Assembly: GCA_964468375.1 (NCBI GenBank)
Contig: CAYXUW010000016.1
Location: 1 to 23,806, forward strand
Length of the DNA stretch: 23,806 nt
Origin: CAYXUW01 sp964468375
GTDB taxonomy: Bacteria; Planctomycetota; Phycisphaerae; Sedimentisphaerales; Anaerobacaceae
Direction of reading: 5' to 3'
Under the pieces are notes generated by a model. That model was not told the DNA's origin. It saw only the letters and a list, made by a program, of their open reading frames with translations, and ran no database searches. Below, piece after piece: positions 13,747 to 22,049 of the stretch. The position numbers and the translations under genes were made by a program. How positions within the stretch are numbered: position 1 is the stretch's first letter; each line of letters begins with the position of its first letter.

Positions 13747-14466
13747 GTGGATAAGAGCAAATATAAGCGTGTTCTGCTGAAGCTTTCCGGGGAGAGTTTT
13801 TGCAGGCAGGGGGAGTTCGGTATTAATGGGGGTGCGCTGGAGTCGATTGCCAAACGCATACCGGAGCTTTGCACGCTAGGGCCGCCGGGGGCGGGTGTGG
13901 GGGGGGCGGGAAATTTTCTTCGTGGGGAGAGTTTTTCGGAGATTAGCGGGATACCGAGGAACACGGCCGATTATATGGGGATGCTGGCGACTATTATCAA
14001 TGCCTGTGCTCTGCAGGAGACTCTTGAGAAGATGGGACGGCCGACGAGGGTGCTAAGCGCGATTGAGGTTTCGGCTATGTGCGAGCCGTTTATCCGGAGG
14101 CGTGCGATTCGTCATCTCGAACGGGGCAGAGTGGCAATACTGGCGGGGGGGACGGGAAATCCGTTTTTCACAACCGATACATGCGCTGCGCTTCGGGCGA
14201 CGGAGCTGGATGCGGAGCTTTTGATTAAAGCAACGAAGGTTGACGGGGTTTACAGCGATGACCCTGAGAAGAATCCGGATGCGAAGCTGTTCGAGAAGCT
14301 ACATTATTCCGATGTGCTGAAGAAAGACCTGCGGGTGATGGACCATTCGGCGATAAGTCTTTGTAGCGATAATGGTATTGCGATTATTGTTTTAAATATT
14401 TTCAAAGAGGGCAATATAACCAAGGCGATTTGCGGGGAGCAGGTGGGCACTTATATCGGTTCATAG
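13747..14466 (+). CDS. pyrH: UMP kinase, with an anomalous Gly-rich P-loop region
   Basis: 239 residues from a GTG at 13747 (AAAGGA upstream); a TTG 30 bases earlier overlaps tsf but the family start is K-Y-K-R-V-L-L-K-L-S-G-E, so GTG fits better. Hallmarks: KYKRVLLKLSGESF (5-18), NTADYMGMLATIINA (72-86), RVAILAGGTGNPFFTTD (128-144), KATKVDGVYSDDP (161-173), VMDHSA (197-202). The enzyme makes UDP from UMP and ATP, the second step of pyrimidine nucleotide synthesis. In place of the usual strand and glycine loop (V-x-V-x-V-V-I-G-G-G-N) residues 46-56 read PPGAGVGGAGN, with unchanged length. This stretch is coded by an extremely G-rich run and may be a sequencing fault. Classic position between tsf and frr. 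Confidence 0.93.
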   Translation: MDKSKYKRVLLKLSGESFCRQGEFGINGGALESIAKRIPELCTLGPPGAGVGGAGNFLRGESFSEISGIPRNTADYMGMLATIINACALQETLEKMGRPTRVLSAIEVSAMCEPFIRRRAIRHLERGRVAILAGGTGNPFFTTDTCAALRATELDAELLIKATKVDGVYSDDPEKNPDAKLFEKLHYSDVLKKDLRVMDHSAISLCSDNGIAIIVLNIFKEGNITKAICGEQVGTYIGS

Positions 14467-14515
14467 TTTGCCGTTCTGCGAGTTGGTAAATATTAAAGCA
14501 ATGTGAGGTTTTTAG

Positions 14516-15076
14516 ATGTCTGTAAAAGAAATAGCTTCGGAATGTGAATCGAAGATGAAGAAGGCGGTCGAAGTGCTGCACGATGAGCTAAGGGGCGTCC
14601 GGACGGGGATGGCGTCGACCGGTCTGGTTGAGAACATAAAGGTTGATTATTACGGAACGCCGACGCCGCTTAAATCATTGGCGGCTTTATCGACACCGCA
14701 GCACGATGTGGTTGTGATTAAGCCATTCGACCCGTCTTCTGTAAAAGACATAGAGAAGGCAATCAAAAGCAGCGACTTGAGCATTGCGCCGATTGCGGAG
14801 CGGGGTTTGGTGAGACTGAGCATTCCTCCTCTTAGCGGGGAAAGGCGGAAGGAGCTTGTTGCTCAAGCCAAAAATATGGGCGAGCAGACGAAGGTGAGTA
14901 TCCGCAATATACGCAGGGACGCCATTAAGCAGCTCGAAAAGGAGCAAAAAGAAAAGATTATCACTGAAGACGAGCTCCAGAACGGTAAGAAACACGCCGA
15001 TAGTATAACCAGAGATTATACGGAGAAAATTGATTTGGCGGTCAAGCATAAGTCGGACGAGATAATGCTCGATTGA
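14516..15076 (+). CDS. frr: Ribosome recycling factor
   Basis: 186 residues, the usual family size (~185). Hallmarks: LRGVRTGMAS (25-34) in the long helix of domain I, VDYYGTPTPL (43-52) leading into the small beta domain, PFDPSSVKDIEKAI (70-83), RLSIPPLSGERRKELV (100-115), and the last helices with NIRRDAIKQLEKEQKE (131-146) and the acidic ITEDEL segment. With EF-G it splits the post-termination ribosome. GAGG lies 7 bases before the ATG. It closes the rpsB-tsf-pyrH-frr cluster; the next gene begins 55 bp later on the same strand. Confidence 0.97.
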   Translation: MSVKEIASECESKMKKAVEVLHDELRGVRTGMASTGLVENIKVDYYGTPTPLKSLAALSTPQHDVVVIKPFDPSSVKDIEKAIKSSDLSIAPIAERGLVRLSIPPLSGERRKELVAQAKNMGEQTKVSIRNIRRDAIKQLEKEQKEKIITEDELQNGKKHADSITRDYTEKIDLAVKHKSDEIMLD

Positions 15077-15131
15077 TTCAGCCGGTAACAAAGACTAAGA
15101 ATTGTTTCTTGTATATTCTGGGGGCAAAGCG

Positions 15132-17810
15132 ATGGAAGCTCCAGCACATTCCGAAGGCAAGCCGCAGAGAAGAACTAAGAAAAAAGCATTGAAGTTGGTG
15201 TTGCTGCTCGTATTTGTTCTGGTGTTGCTGGCGGTTTTTGCTGTGCCGTGGTTTGTGTCGTCGGAGGCGGGGCGGGAAATAATACTGGCAAAAATCAACA
15301 GTGCCGTTGGCGGCGAGGTTGATTTTGCCGATTTGTCGATGGGCTGGTTGAGGGGAATTGAGGTTACAGATTTTAGTTTCAGTGGCAAAGCCGACGGCGT
15401 TTTCGTTCGGGTCAAGCGAATTGCCACGAAGCCGCATTACGTTTCCATTTTAACGGGGAGTTTGTCTTTCGGGGAGACGGAGATTTTAGAGCCGAGGGTC
15501 GAGGTGAATCTTATCCGGCCGGAGGCGCAGGTGCCGCAAGGCACTCAGGAGGGGAAGGTGGGTATTGAGAAGTCTCGGCCTGTCGGCCTGCCGATTAAAA
15601 GGATTGACTTGGTTGTCAAGGACGGCGATTTGAAAGTGAACGATGCGAAGGCGGGGACAGTTGAGCTTTCAGAGATAAACGCGAAGGTTAATCTGCGGCG
15701 GTCGGGCGAGCAGGCGGATTTCGATTTAAACCTGGCTGTTTTAGATGAGGTCAGGCAGTCGAGGGTTCGTGCGGTTGGTGAATTTAATCTCAAGCGGAGC
15801 AGCGGAGAGATAACTATTGAGGTTGACAATTTGAGGATTAGTGCGCTGGAGCCGATTTTTGCATTGGCGGGTGTTGATATTCGGGCGGAGGGTAATATTA
15901 CGGCGAATGTAAAAGGTGAATTCAAGAACGGTCAAATTGAACGGTTAAACGCCGAGGTTAAGGGCGGGGGTTTAGATATAGATACCGTTGAGTTGATGGG
16001 TGGACGGATTAAGACGAGCCGGCTGGATGTTAATGTGAACCTGGCGCGCGCCGGGCAGGTGATAAACATAGAGGATTTCGATATCGGCAGCGACTGGCTT
16101 AATGCGGCCGGGAGCGGGACTGTCCCCACGAGCTTCGGCTCGCTTGCGGAATTTCTGAAGACGGATGCGAGCTTAAGCGGTCATTTCGAGTTGGATGCGG
16201 CGGAGGTTTTCAGACAGATGCCGGGAGTGTTCGGGCTTAGAGAGGGAACGAAAGTGACATCCGGCATGTTGAGAGGGGACATTGAAACATTAACGGAAGC
16301 TGGGAAAAGAAAAATAAGGGGGCAGGCAAATCTTGAGCGGCTGGAGGGTATGGTTGATGGAAGGATGATAGCGTTGTCAGGGCCGGTGAGGGCGGAGGCG
16401 GAGGTTACGTCGGACAAGGCAGGTGTGAGATTTGACAAATTAGATTTGTCTTCAGTGTTTGCTGAAATCGACTGCAGCGGCACGGTTGAGCGTTTCGGCT
16501 ATCGAGCCGATATCGATTTGGCGAGGCTTCAGGCGGAGCTCGGGCAGTTCGTAGATATGAAGGGGTATGAGATTGGCGGCGAGGTTTCCGGCGATGGTGA
16601 AGCATCTGTTAAAGCAAGTAAGTACGCGGTAATCGGTTCATCGGTGATAAAAAATCTGAAGGTCGGCCGTCGCGGGGAAAAGCCCTTTGAGCAAGATGAG
16701 GTTTCGGTAGGTTTTGATGTTGAGGTCAACCCGGCGGAGGAAATTATAAATGTGAGCAAGCTCGAAGTGGAAAGTGACCAGATAAAAATTCACAACGGCG
16801 AATTCAGCCGAATAAGCAAAGGCGATAAGACCAAGCTGCAAGGCCGGGCTGAGCTTGAGTATGACTGGGCAGCGGCGAGTAATATTGCGAGGATGTTTTT
16901 GCCGGCAGGTTTGGTACTTGAGGGACAGAGAAAAGATACCATTAGTTTCGTCAGTGAATATCCGAAGGGGCAGGAAGATGAAATACTTGGCAACCTGAGC
17001 GCTGGCGGCAAGCTGGCTTTTGCAAGGGGAAGTTATTTTGGTTTGAATTTCGGGCCGACCGAGGTGGATATTCAAATCGAAGACGGGCTGATGAGGATTG
17101 AGCCGTTTTCGACAACGGTCAATAACGGTCAGTTTAATTTTGCGGCCGAGGCAGACTTTAAGCAGAAACCGACGTTATTAAAAACACCAAGGGCGATTGA
17201 GATCCTGAAGGACATTCAGATTAACGAGGAGACAACGCGGAAGCTATTGATGTATTTGAACCCGATTTTTGCAGATGCCGTTAACGTAAGTGGGGTGGCG
17301 AATTTCAACTGCGAGCGGCTTGCCATACCTCTTGCCGGAGGCGGCAAAAACGACCTTGAAATAGCGGGGACGGTTTCGATAACGCAGATGCGTTTGCAGG
17401 CGTCGGAGCTGCTTGGGCGGATTCTTGCGGTGGGCGGAGGAGGTGTTAGGGGGCAAAATATCACTATTAGTCCGACAAAGTTTGTTTTGAGGGACGGATT
17501 TCTCCGATATGATGATATGGAAATGATTGTCGGTGATAATCCGGTTAATTTCAGCGGTGTCATCGGGCTGGATAGGAGTTTGAATATGAGAGTTACCCTG
17601 CCTTATACCACGAGAGGCGAGACAGTAAGGGTCGGCAAAGAAGTCAAAGGTGAAAGAATATCACTGCCTCTCAGGGGCAATCTCAATAGACCTGAACTTG
17701 ATTTTGGTAGGCTGCTTGAAGAGCAACTGATACCGCAGTTGGACGAGCTGTTGGAAGGGGAATTAGAAGGTCTATTCGAGAAACGGGGCAAGAGAGGTGG
17801 TTCAGATTAG
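15132..17810 (+). CDS. AsmA-like single-pass inner-membrane protein
   Basis: 892 residues from the ATG at 15132 (GGGG seven bases upstream), taken over a TTG ten codons earlier. A basic N-terminus is followed by one transmembrane helix (about 19-42, KLVLLLVFVLVLLAVFAVPW) and then SSEAGREIILAKINSAVGGE, the typical start of AsmA/YhdP/TamB-type proteins. The rest is a long beta-rich repeat region with alternating hydrophobics (GSLSFGETEILEPRVEVNL; FNFAAEADFKQKPTLL), ending in an AsmA-like C-terminal part (NFSGVIGLDRSLNMRVTLPY) and a helical tail (LLEEQLIPQLDELLEGELEG). Such proteins sit in the inner membrane, cross the periplasm and are linked to phospholipid movement and outer-membrane assembly; this particular role is inferred. 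It lies 55 bp after frr and 20 bp before the YihY-like gene, so it is likely co-transcribed with it. Confidence 0.85.
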   Translation: MEAPAHSEGKPQRRTKKKALKLVLLLVFVLVLLAVFAVPWFVSSEAGREIILAKINSAVGGEVDFADLSMGWLRGIEVTDFSFSGKADGVFVRVKRIATKPHYVSILTGSLSFGETEILEPRVEVNLIRPEAQVPQGTQEGKVGIEKSRPVGLPIKRIDLVVKDGDLKVNDAKAGTVELSEINAKVNLRRSGEQADFDLNLAVLDEVRQSRVRAVGEFNLKRSSGEITIEVDNLRISALEPIFALAGVDIRAEGNITANVKGEFKNGQIERLNAEVKGGGLDIDTVELMGGRIKTSRLDVNVNLARAGQVINIEDFDIGSDWLNAAGSGTVPTSFGSLAEFLKTDASLSGHFELDAAEVFRQMPGVFGLREGTKVTSGMLRGDIETLTEAGKRKIRGQANLERLEGMVDGRMIALSGPVRAEAEVTSDKAGVRFDKLDLSSVFAEIDCSGTVERFGYRADIDLARLQAELGQFVDMKGYEIGGEVSGDGEASVKASKYAVIGSSVIKNLKVGRRGEKPFEQDEVSVGFDVEVNPAEEIINVSKLEVESDQIKIHNGEFSRISKGDKTKLQGRAELEYDWAAASNIARMFLPAGLVLEGQRKDTISFVSEYPKGQEDEILGNLSAGGKLAFARGSYFGLNFGPTEVDIQIEDGLMRIEPFSTTVNNGQFNFAAEADFKQKPTLLKTPRAIEILKDIQINEETTRKLLMYLNPIFADAVNVSGVANFNCERLAIPLAGGGKNDLEIAGTVSITQMRLQASELLGRILAVGGGGVRGQNITISPTKFVLRDGFLRYDDMEMIVGDNPVNFSGVIGLDRSLNMRVTLPYTTRGETVRVGKEVKGERISLPLRGNLNRPELDFGRLLEEQLIPQLDELLEGELEGLFEKRGKRGGSD

Positions 17811-17830
17811 AATTGAGAGAGGAAATTACG

Positions 17831-19144
17831 ATGTTAGAGAAGATTTTAACTACGCCAACGGAGCAGTTGGGGAGGATAAGCCGTTTTTTGGTTTTTCAGG
17901 TTAAGCTATGGTGGCATTGTGCGAGACTTCTGGGGAAGAACCGTGCGGGTCAGCAGGCGGCTGCGCTTTCGTATCATACTATTTTCGGCCTTGTTCCTCT
18001 TGCGATAGTTGCGCTGTTGATATTTCAGTCATTTCCGGCATACGAGGGGATGGGGGATAAAGTTAAGGGGCTGGTTTACGAACAGCTTCACCTTTCGACC
18101 ATCGAGTATCCCGATACTGAGCATCCGGAGGAGAGCGTAAAGCTGACAGAACACCTCGATAAGATAGTCGGCAGGGTCTTTACAGGCTTGAACGAGGGGA
18201 CAATTGCGTTATTCAGCGCGGTGATTATTATCTGGGCGGCGCTTGCTCTGCTGTCAACGATTGAGGGGGCGTTTAACAATATATGGCATGTCGGCAGAGG
18301 CAGGGGTTTTCTGCAGCGGGTAATAAATTACTGGGCGCTTCTGACGCTCGGGCCTTTGCTTCTTGGTGTGGGTATCGGTATAACGACCCGATATGCCTTC
18401 ATCGGACGGATAGAAAAAACAGTTTTATCGAATGTGGCGCCGTTTATTTTGTCTTACATAGTAGCTACGGTTGCGTTTTTCCTGCTTTACTATATTCTGC
18501 CGAATACGAAGGTCAAAGCGAAGGCGGCCATTTTCGGGGCGGCGGTGGCGGCTTTGGTGTGGAGCTTTGCGAAGTGGGGCTTCGGGCTGTATGTTACAAA
18601 GCTTATTCCTTACAGTCAGGTGTATGGCGTTTTGGGGCTTATACCACTGGGTGTTTTCTGGATTTTTATTACGTGGCTTATTGTTTTGTTCGGCCTGCAG
18701 CTGACGTTTACTACGCAGCATTTGAAGAGTCTCGATGCCGCTGAGATTTCAGCAGCCAAGAGGACGGAGGAGTGTTTTGTAGCCAACGACCTTACCGTTA
18801 TCAATATGGTGCGGGAGATTGCGGCGGCGTTTGAGGAAAATAATGCTCCGGTTTCATCAGAAGTTATCAGCAGTAAATTGAATATTCCGGCGGAGTTCGG
18901 CGAGAGGATTCTGAACCATCTTGTCAGCAGCGGTATTGTAATAAGGAGCTCCGAGCCGAGGGTCGGATTTGTTCCAGCGAGGGATCCGGCGTGTATCAGG
19001 TTGTCGGATATTGCCGAGGCGATAGCTAAAGCGGGTTTTGCGCAGTCATTAGCCGGTCAGCCGGAAAGTCTTGTGAATGCAATTCAATCGCAGCGGAGCG
19101 CCTTGGCCGGTTATAATTTGAAGCAAATTATCGGGGACTCTTAA
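17831..19144 (+). CDS. YihY/BrkB family membrane protein with C-terminal winged-helix domain
   Basis: 437 residues from the ATG at 17831; GAGAGG lies about nine bases upstream. The YihY/BrkB (virulence factor BrkB) core spans about 25-298 with six membrane helices and family motifs: AGQQAAALSYHTIFGLVPLA (39-58), STIEGAFNNIWHV (142-154), YYILPNTKVKAKAAIFGA (220-237), and the final helix pair IPLGVFWIFITWLIVLFG (271-288). Unlike short YihY proteins it goes on for ~140 residues with a winged-helix-like part (about 318-400, VINMVREIAAAF, VSSEVISSKLNIPAEFGERI, LVSSGIV), which is common in the longer subgroup. The old RNase BN label for this family is wrong. The exact substrate is unknown. Co-directional with the AsmA-like gene; both are envelope proteins. 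Confidence 0.88.
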   Translation: MLEKILTTPTEQLGRISRFLVFQVKLWWHCARLLGKNRAGQQAAALSYHTIFGLVPLAIVALLIFQSFPAYEGMGDKVKGLVYEQLHLSTIEYPDTEHPEESVKLTEHLDKIVGRVFTGLNEGTIALFSAVIIIWAALALLSTIEGAFNNIWHVGRGRGFLQRVINYWALLTLGPLLLGVGIGITTRYAFIGRIEKTVLSNVAPFILSYIVATVAFFLLYYILPNTKVKAKAAIFGAAVAALVWSFAKWGFGLYVTKLIPYSQVYGVLGLIPLGVFWIFITWLIVLFGLQLTFTTQHLKSLDAAEISAAKRTEECFVANDLTVINMVREIAAAFEENNAPVSSEVISSKLNIPAEFGERILNHLVSSGIVIRSSEPRVGFVPARDPACIRLSDIAEAIAKAGFAQSLAGQPESLVNAIQSQRSALAGYNLKQIIGDS

Positions 19145-19180
19145 GCTCTAATCAGGTTGGTGCTATAAGGAGTTATTAAT

Positions 19181-19384
19181 ATGGAGAAAATCGGATATGT
19201 TTTATTGTTGATAGTCGTCGTATGCTGGCTGGTTGCGATGCTGTTCGGAATGATAGCAGCTTTTCCGGCCGGCATAATCGGATTGGTGGCGATACTCGGC
19301 ATCGGTTTTTTGTTTGCGAAGGTTGTAAAGGACCGTTTGTCGAACAAGGAGGATGATCACTATACAAAGAGCGTGGATAAGTAG
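19181..19384 (+). CDS. Small two-helix membrane protein
   Basis: 67 residues; AAGGAG eight bases before the ATG is one of the best ribosome sites in the window. Two hydrophobic segments (about 5-27 and 29-48) form a hairpin with a short Ala-Phe-Pro-Ala-Gly turn; a basic/polar tail (KDRLSNKEDDHYTKS) follows. I do not recognise the family. It begins 36 bp after the YihY gene and ends 9 bp before the YbjQ-like gene, so the three are probably co-expressed, and it may be the membrane partner of the YbjQ protein. It is real rather than a chance frame because of the ribosome site, spacing and amino-acid makeup. Confidence 0.7.
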   Translation: MEKIGYVLLLIVVVCWLVAMLFGMIAAFPAGIIGLVAILGIGFLFAKVVKDRLSNKEDDHYTKSVDK

Positions 19385-19393
19385 GAGGCGCAA

Positions 19394-19714
19394 ATGCTGA
19401 TTACGACGCAAGATAACTTCGAGGATTACGAAATTACAGAAACATTGGGTCTAGTTCGGGGCAATACAATCCGTGCGAGGCATGTGGGCAAGGATATTAT
19501 GGCTGGCCTTCGTACACTGGTGGGAGGCGAAATTACCGAGTATACGAAGATGCTGGCGGAGTCTCGCGAACAGGCCATCGACCGGATGATTGCCGAAGCC
19601 AAGAGCAAGGGCGCCGATGGGATTGTATGTGTGCGATTTACCACATCAGCGGTTATGCAGGGTTCGGCGGAACTGCTTGCCTACGGCACGGCAGTGAAAT
19701 TGAGCAAGAAATAG
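19394..19714 (+). CDS. YbjQ/UPF0145 family protein
   Basis: 106 residues; AGGAGG is 6 bases before the ATG (19394). Family hallmarks are LITTQDNFEDYEITETLGLV (2-21), V-R-G-N-T-I-R-A-R-H, AESREQAIDRMIAEA (55-69) and GADGIVCVRFTTSAVMQGSA (73-92), with the typical ending in a Tyr-Gly-Thr-Ala-Val strand. UPF0145 proteins are small cytoplasmic proteins that assemble into rings in crystal structures; the function is unknown, with heavy-metal or membrane-associated roles proposed. It ends only 9 bp from the convergent yjbQ gene with no space for a full terminator, so 3' ends probably overlap. Confidence 0.9.
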   Translation: MLITTQDNFEDYEITETLGLVRGNTIRARHVGKDIMAGLRTLVGGEITEYTKMLAESREQAIDRMIAEAKSKGADGIVCVRFTTSAVMQGSAELLAYGTAVKLSKK

Positions 19715-19723
19715 ATTTACGAA

Positions 19724-20140
19724 TTATTCGCCGATGATTTTTACGAGGACGCGTTTTTTTCTTTTCCCGTCGAACTCACCGTAAAAGATTTGTTCCCAAG
19801 GGCCGAAATCGAGCCGGCCGTTTGTTACAGCCACAACTACTTCTCGTCCCATAACCGTGCGCTTTAAGTGGGCATCGGCGTTGTCCTCGGCGCCGTTATG
19901 GCGATACTGTGAGTATGGTTTTTCGGGGGCAAGTTTTTCCAGCCAGACTTCGAAGTCGTGGTGCAGGCCGGATTCATCGTCGTTGATAAAGACACTGGCG
20001 GTGATGTGCATAGCGTTGACGAGGCACAGGCCATCTTTGATATTGCTTTCTTCAAGGCATTGTTCAACCTGCGGCGTTATGTTGATAAGCTGGCGTCTTG
20101 TTTTTGTTTTGAACCACAATTCCTTTCGGTAGCTTTTCAT
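19724..20140 (-). CDS. yjbQ: YjbQ/UPF0047 family protein (secondary thiamine-phosphate synthase-like)
   Basis: 138 residues, the family's usual size. Visible marks are ITPQVEQCLEESNIKDGLCL (21-40), HITASVFINDDESGLHHDF (46-64), NGAEDNADAHLKRTVMGREV (81-100) and TNGRLDFGPWEQIFYGEFDG (106-125); the conserved histidines (H46, H61, H62, H92) fit the proposed active-site area. E. coli YjbQ can substitute weakly for thiamine-phosphate synthase, hence the database name, but its normal role is unsettled. GGAGG lies inside the end of the upstream GT gene, which stops 2 bases before this ATG. It is the last gene of the asd-truA-GT4-yjbQ run. Confidence 0.92.
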   Translation of the reverse strand: MKSYRKELWFKTKTRRQLINITPQVEQCLEESNIKDGLCLVNAMHITASVFINDDESGLHHDFEVWLEKLAPEKPYSQYRHNGAEDNADAHLKRTVMGREVVVAVTNGRLDFGPWEQIFYGEFDGKRKKRVLVKIIGE

Positions 20141-20142
20141 AA

Positions 20143-21303
20143 CTATTTTTCCTCCAGCAGTTTGTTATAGACGGCTTCGATGGTGTCGACCATAGTATTC
20201 GGGGCGAATTTGTCTTTTACGGATTCACGGCCGGCGACCCCAAGTTTTTTTCTTAGATTTTTATCTTTTATTAATTCTGCGCAGGCGGTTATTAATTGCT
20301 CGACGTTTTTGGGTTCGATGAGCCGTCCGGTGTTTTCGTTTACGACTTCTCTTGCGCCATCGACGTCGAAGGATATCGCGGGTTTGCCGCAGAGCATTGC
20401 TTGGGGCAGGGTGCGGGCGAGGCCTTCGCGCAGGGAACAGTGGACGAGTATATCAGAAGAGGCGATGGCCACAGGTATTTGGTGCGGTGGCATCAGGCCG
20501 GTGAATTTGATTTTTTCGGAGAGACCTAATTCGCGGACCTGCTTTTTGTAATGATGCGATAGATTACCGTCTCCGACGAAAAGCCAGACTACGTTTTTGT
20601 ATTGCTTGGCGAGCCGTTTCGCTGATTCGATGATATAGTCGTGGCCTTTGAGCATAAAGAGCCGCGCGATGGTAATCAGGACTACGGCATCATCGGGGAT
20701 GCCGTATTTATGGCGGAAGGTTCTCTTGAGATTTTCAGAGAACGGCCGGAGGAAATCGTTTTCCTCGATAGCGGAATAGGCGGTCGTGAACCGCTCGGGC
20801 TGACCGATACCAGCGGCGAGGGCTTGGTTGGTCATCGCGTCGGCGACGCTGATAAAGGCATCAGTCTTTTTTGCGGCGGCTTTTTCGACGGCGATATAGA
20901 ATTTATTTATCAGCTCGTTCTGGTGGGGATGGAAAGCGAGGCCGTGAATTGTGTGAACGACTTTAGTATTGTCCAAGCTGTGCGCGGCGAAACGGCCGAG
21001 GATGCCGGCTTTTGCGGAGTGGGTGTGGACGATGTCAGGTTGTAATTGAGTGAGGATTTTTTTAATTTCCTTATATGCGGGTATATCGTGAATGGGATTG
21101 ATTTGCCGGCGCAGTGAGTTGACAACTATTGTTTTATATTTTTGGTTTTTGGTTTGTTTGAATAACTGGCCTTCAGGACCTAATGCCGGGCCGGTTATGA
21201 GGGTAACATCGTGGCCGCGACTGGCAAGCAGCTTACAGGTGATAAGTGTATTTTCCTGCGCTCCACCGAGAATCAAACGAGTTATTATGTGAGCTACTTT
21301 CAA
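20143..21303 (-). CDS. GT4-type glycosyltransferase
   Basis: 386 residues. It begins with a TTG at 21303 whose TTGA overlaps the truA stop (TGA at 21302-21300), so translation is probably coupled to truA. GT-B fold of family GT4: N-terminal donor-acceptor start HIITRLILGGAQENTLITCK (5-24), HTHSAKAGILGRFAA (93-107), the linker region with KGHDYIIESAKRLA (219-232), the C-terminal FVGDGNL (242-248), TGLMPPHQIPVAIASSDILV (268-287) and the nucleotide-binding SLREGLARTLPQAMLCGKP (290-308). In most GT4 enzymes the last motif is E-x7-E; here it is E293-x7-Q301, as in a subgroup with EGLARxLPQA. It likely moves a sugar from a nucleotide donor onto a cell-envelope polysaccharide or lipid. The acceptor is unknown and no polysaccharide operon surrounds it. 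Confidence 0.88.
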   Translation of the reverse strand: MKVAHIITRLILGGAQENTLITCKLLASRGHDVTLITGPALGPEGQLFKQTKNQKYKTIVVNSLRRQINPIHDIPAYKEIKKILTQLQPDIVHTHSAKAGILGRFAAHSLDNTKVVHTIHGLAFHPHQNELINKFYIAVEKAAAKKTDAFISVADAMTNQALAAGIGQPERFTTAYSAIEENDFLRPFSENLKRTFRHKYGIPDDAVVLITIARLFMLKGHDYIIESAKRLAKQYKNVVWLFVGDGNLSHHYKKQVRELGLSEKIKFTGLMPPHQIPVAIASSDILVHCSLREGLARTLPQAMLCGKPAISFDVDGAREVVNENTGRLIEPKNVEQLITACAELIKDKNLRKKLGVAGRESVKDKFAPNTMVDTIEAVYNKLLEEK

Positions 21304-22040
21304 TATTTAATCCACATCAGGCACAGTCCTGCGGCCGGGGCGATTGGTCCGGCGGCGGTGCGGTCTTTTGTCTCGAGAATTTCGGTTATCTCTTCGGGTT
21401 TTAATTTTGCCCTGCCGATTTCGACGAGGGTTCCGACGATGTTTCTGACCATATTATACAGAAAACCATCTCCTTCGGTATCAATATATATCCAGTCGCT
21501 GTCACTGGTGACGCTGCAGTTAAAGATTGTCCTTATAGAACTTTCGCGGGTATCTGCTGCGGAAGCAAAGGATTTGAAGTCTTTTTTTCCGATAAGCAAT
21601 TTCGCGGCTTCAGCCATAGCAGCGGTATCGAGCTTTGTCGGCAGGTGCCAGCAGTGGCTGATTTGCAGGACTGGGCGCGGGCGGGCGGTGTAGATTGTGT
21701 AGCGGTATAATTTGTTTTTTACCGCACCTATTAAATCAAAACCATCGGGAACCTCGATGGCCTCTGTAACTGCGATATCGGGCGGGAGTTTATCCGTGAC
21801 GGCTTTGGCCAGATTCTCGGTTGGTATGGGTGAATCGATTTGCACAAGGCCGACCTGGCCGAGTGCGCTTACGCCGGCATCGGTTCTGCTTGCGCCGAAG
21901 ACTCTTGTCTCGCCGCCGATTAGATTCTGGATTGCTTCGGTTAGCACGCCTTGAATGGTTCTTTTGCCGGGCTGAATTTGCCAGCCGGAGTAATCGCTGC
22001 CGTCATAGGCAATAGTTAGTTTGACGTTACGGAGCGCCAT
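21300..22040 (-). CDS. truA: tRNA pseudouridine(38-40) synthase
   Basis: 246 residues, typical for TruA. Marks: AYDGSDYSGWQIQPGKRTIQ (11-30), the catalytic loop ASRTDAGVSALGQV (50-63) with D54 as the expected catalytic aspartate, NKLYRYTIYTARP (108-120), KKDFKSFASA (152-161) and the end motif GFLYNMVRNIVGTLVEIGRA (195-214). The enzyme makes pseudouridine at positions 38-40 of the tRNA anticodon arm. The ribosome site is poor. It lies 9 bp after asd and overlaps the GT4 gene by four bases, so the order asd-truA-GT4-yjbQ forms one transcript. Confidence 0.96.
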   Translation of the reverse strand: MALRNVKLTIAYDGSDYSGWQIQPGKRTIQGVLTEAIQNLIGGETRVFGASRTDAGVSALGQVGLVQIDSPIPTENLAKAVTDKLPPDIAVTEAIEVPDGFDLIGAVKNKLYRYTIYTARPRPVLQISHCWHLPTKLDTAAMAEAAKLLIGKKDFKSFASAADTRESSIRTIFNCSVTSDSDWIYIDTEGDGFLYNMVRNIVGTLVEIGRAKLKPEEITEILETKDRTAAGPIAPAAGLCLMWIKY

Positions 22041-22049
22041 CGCAGGCGA

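Noticed and set aside
12885..13964. Long minus-strand open frame of 359 codons opposite tsf and pyrH
   Set aside because: It lies fully opposite two unmistakable genes in a GC-rich stretch, with Arg/Leu-rich content typical of antisense frames.
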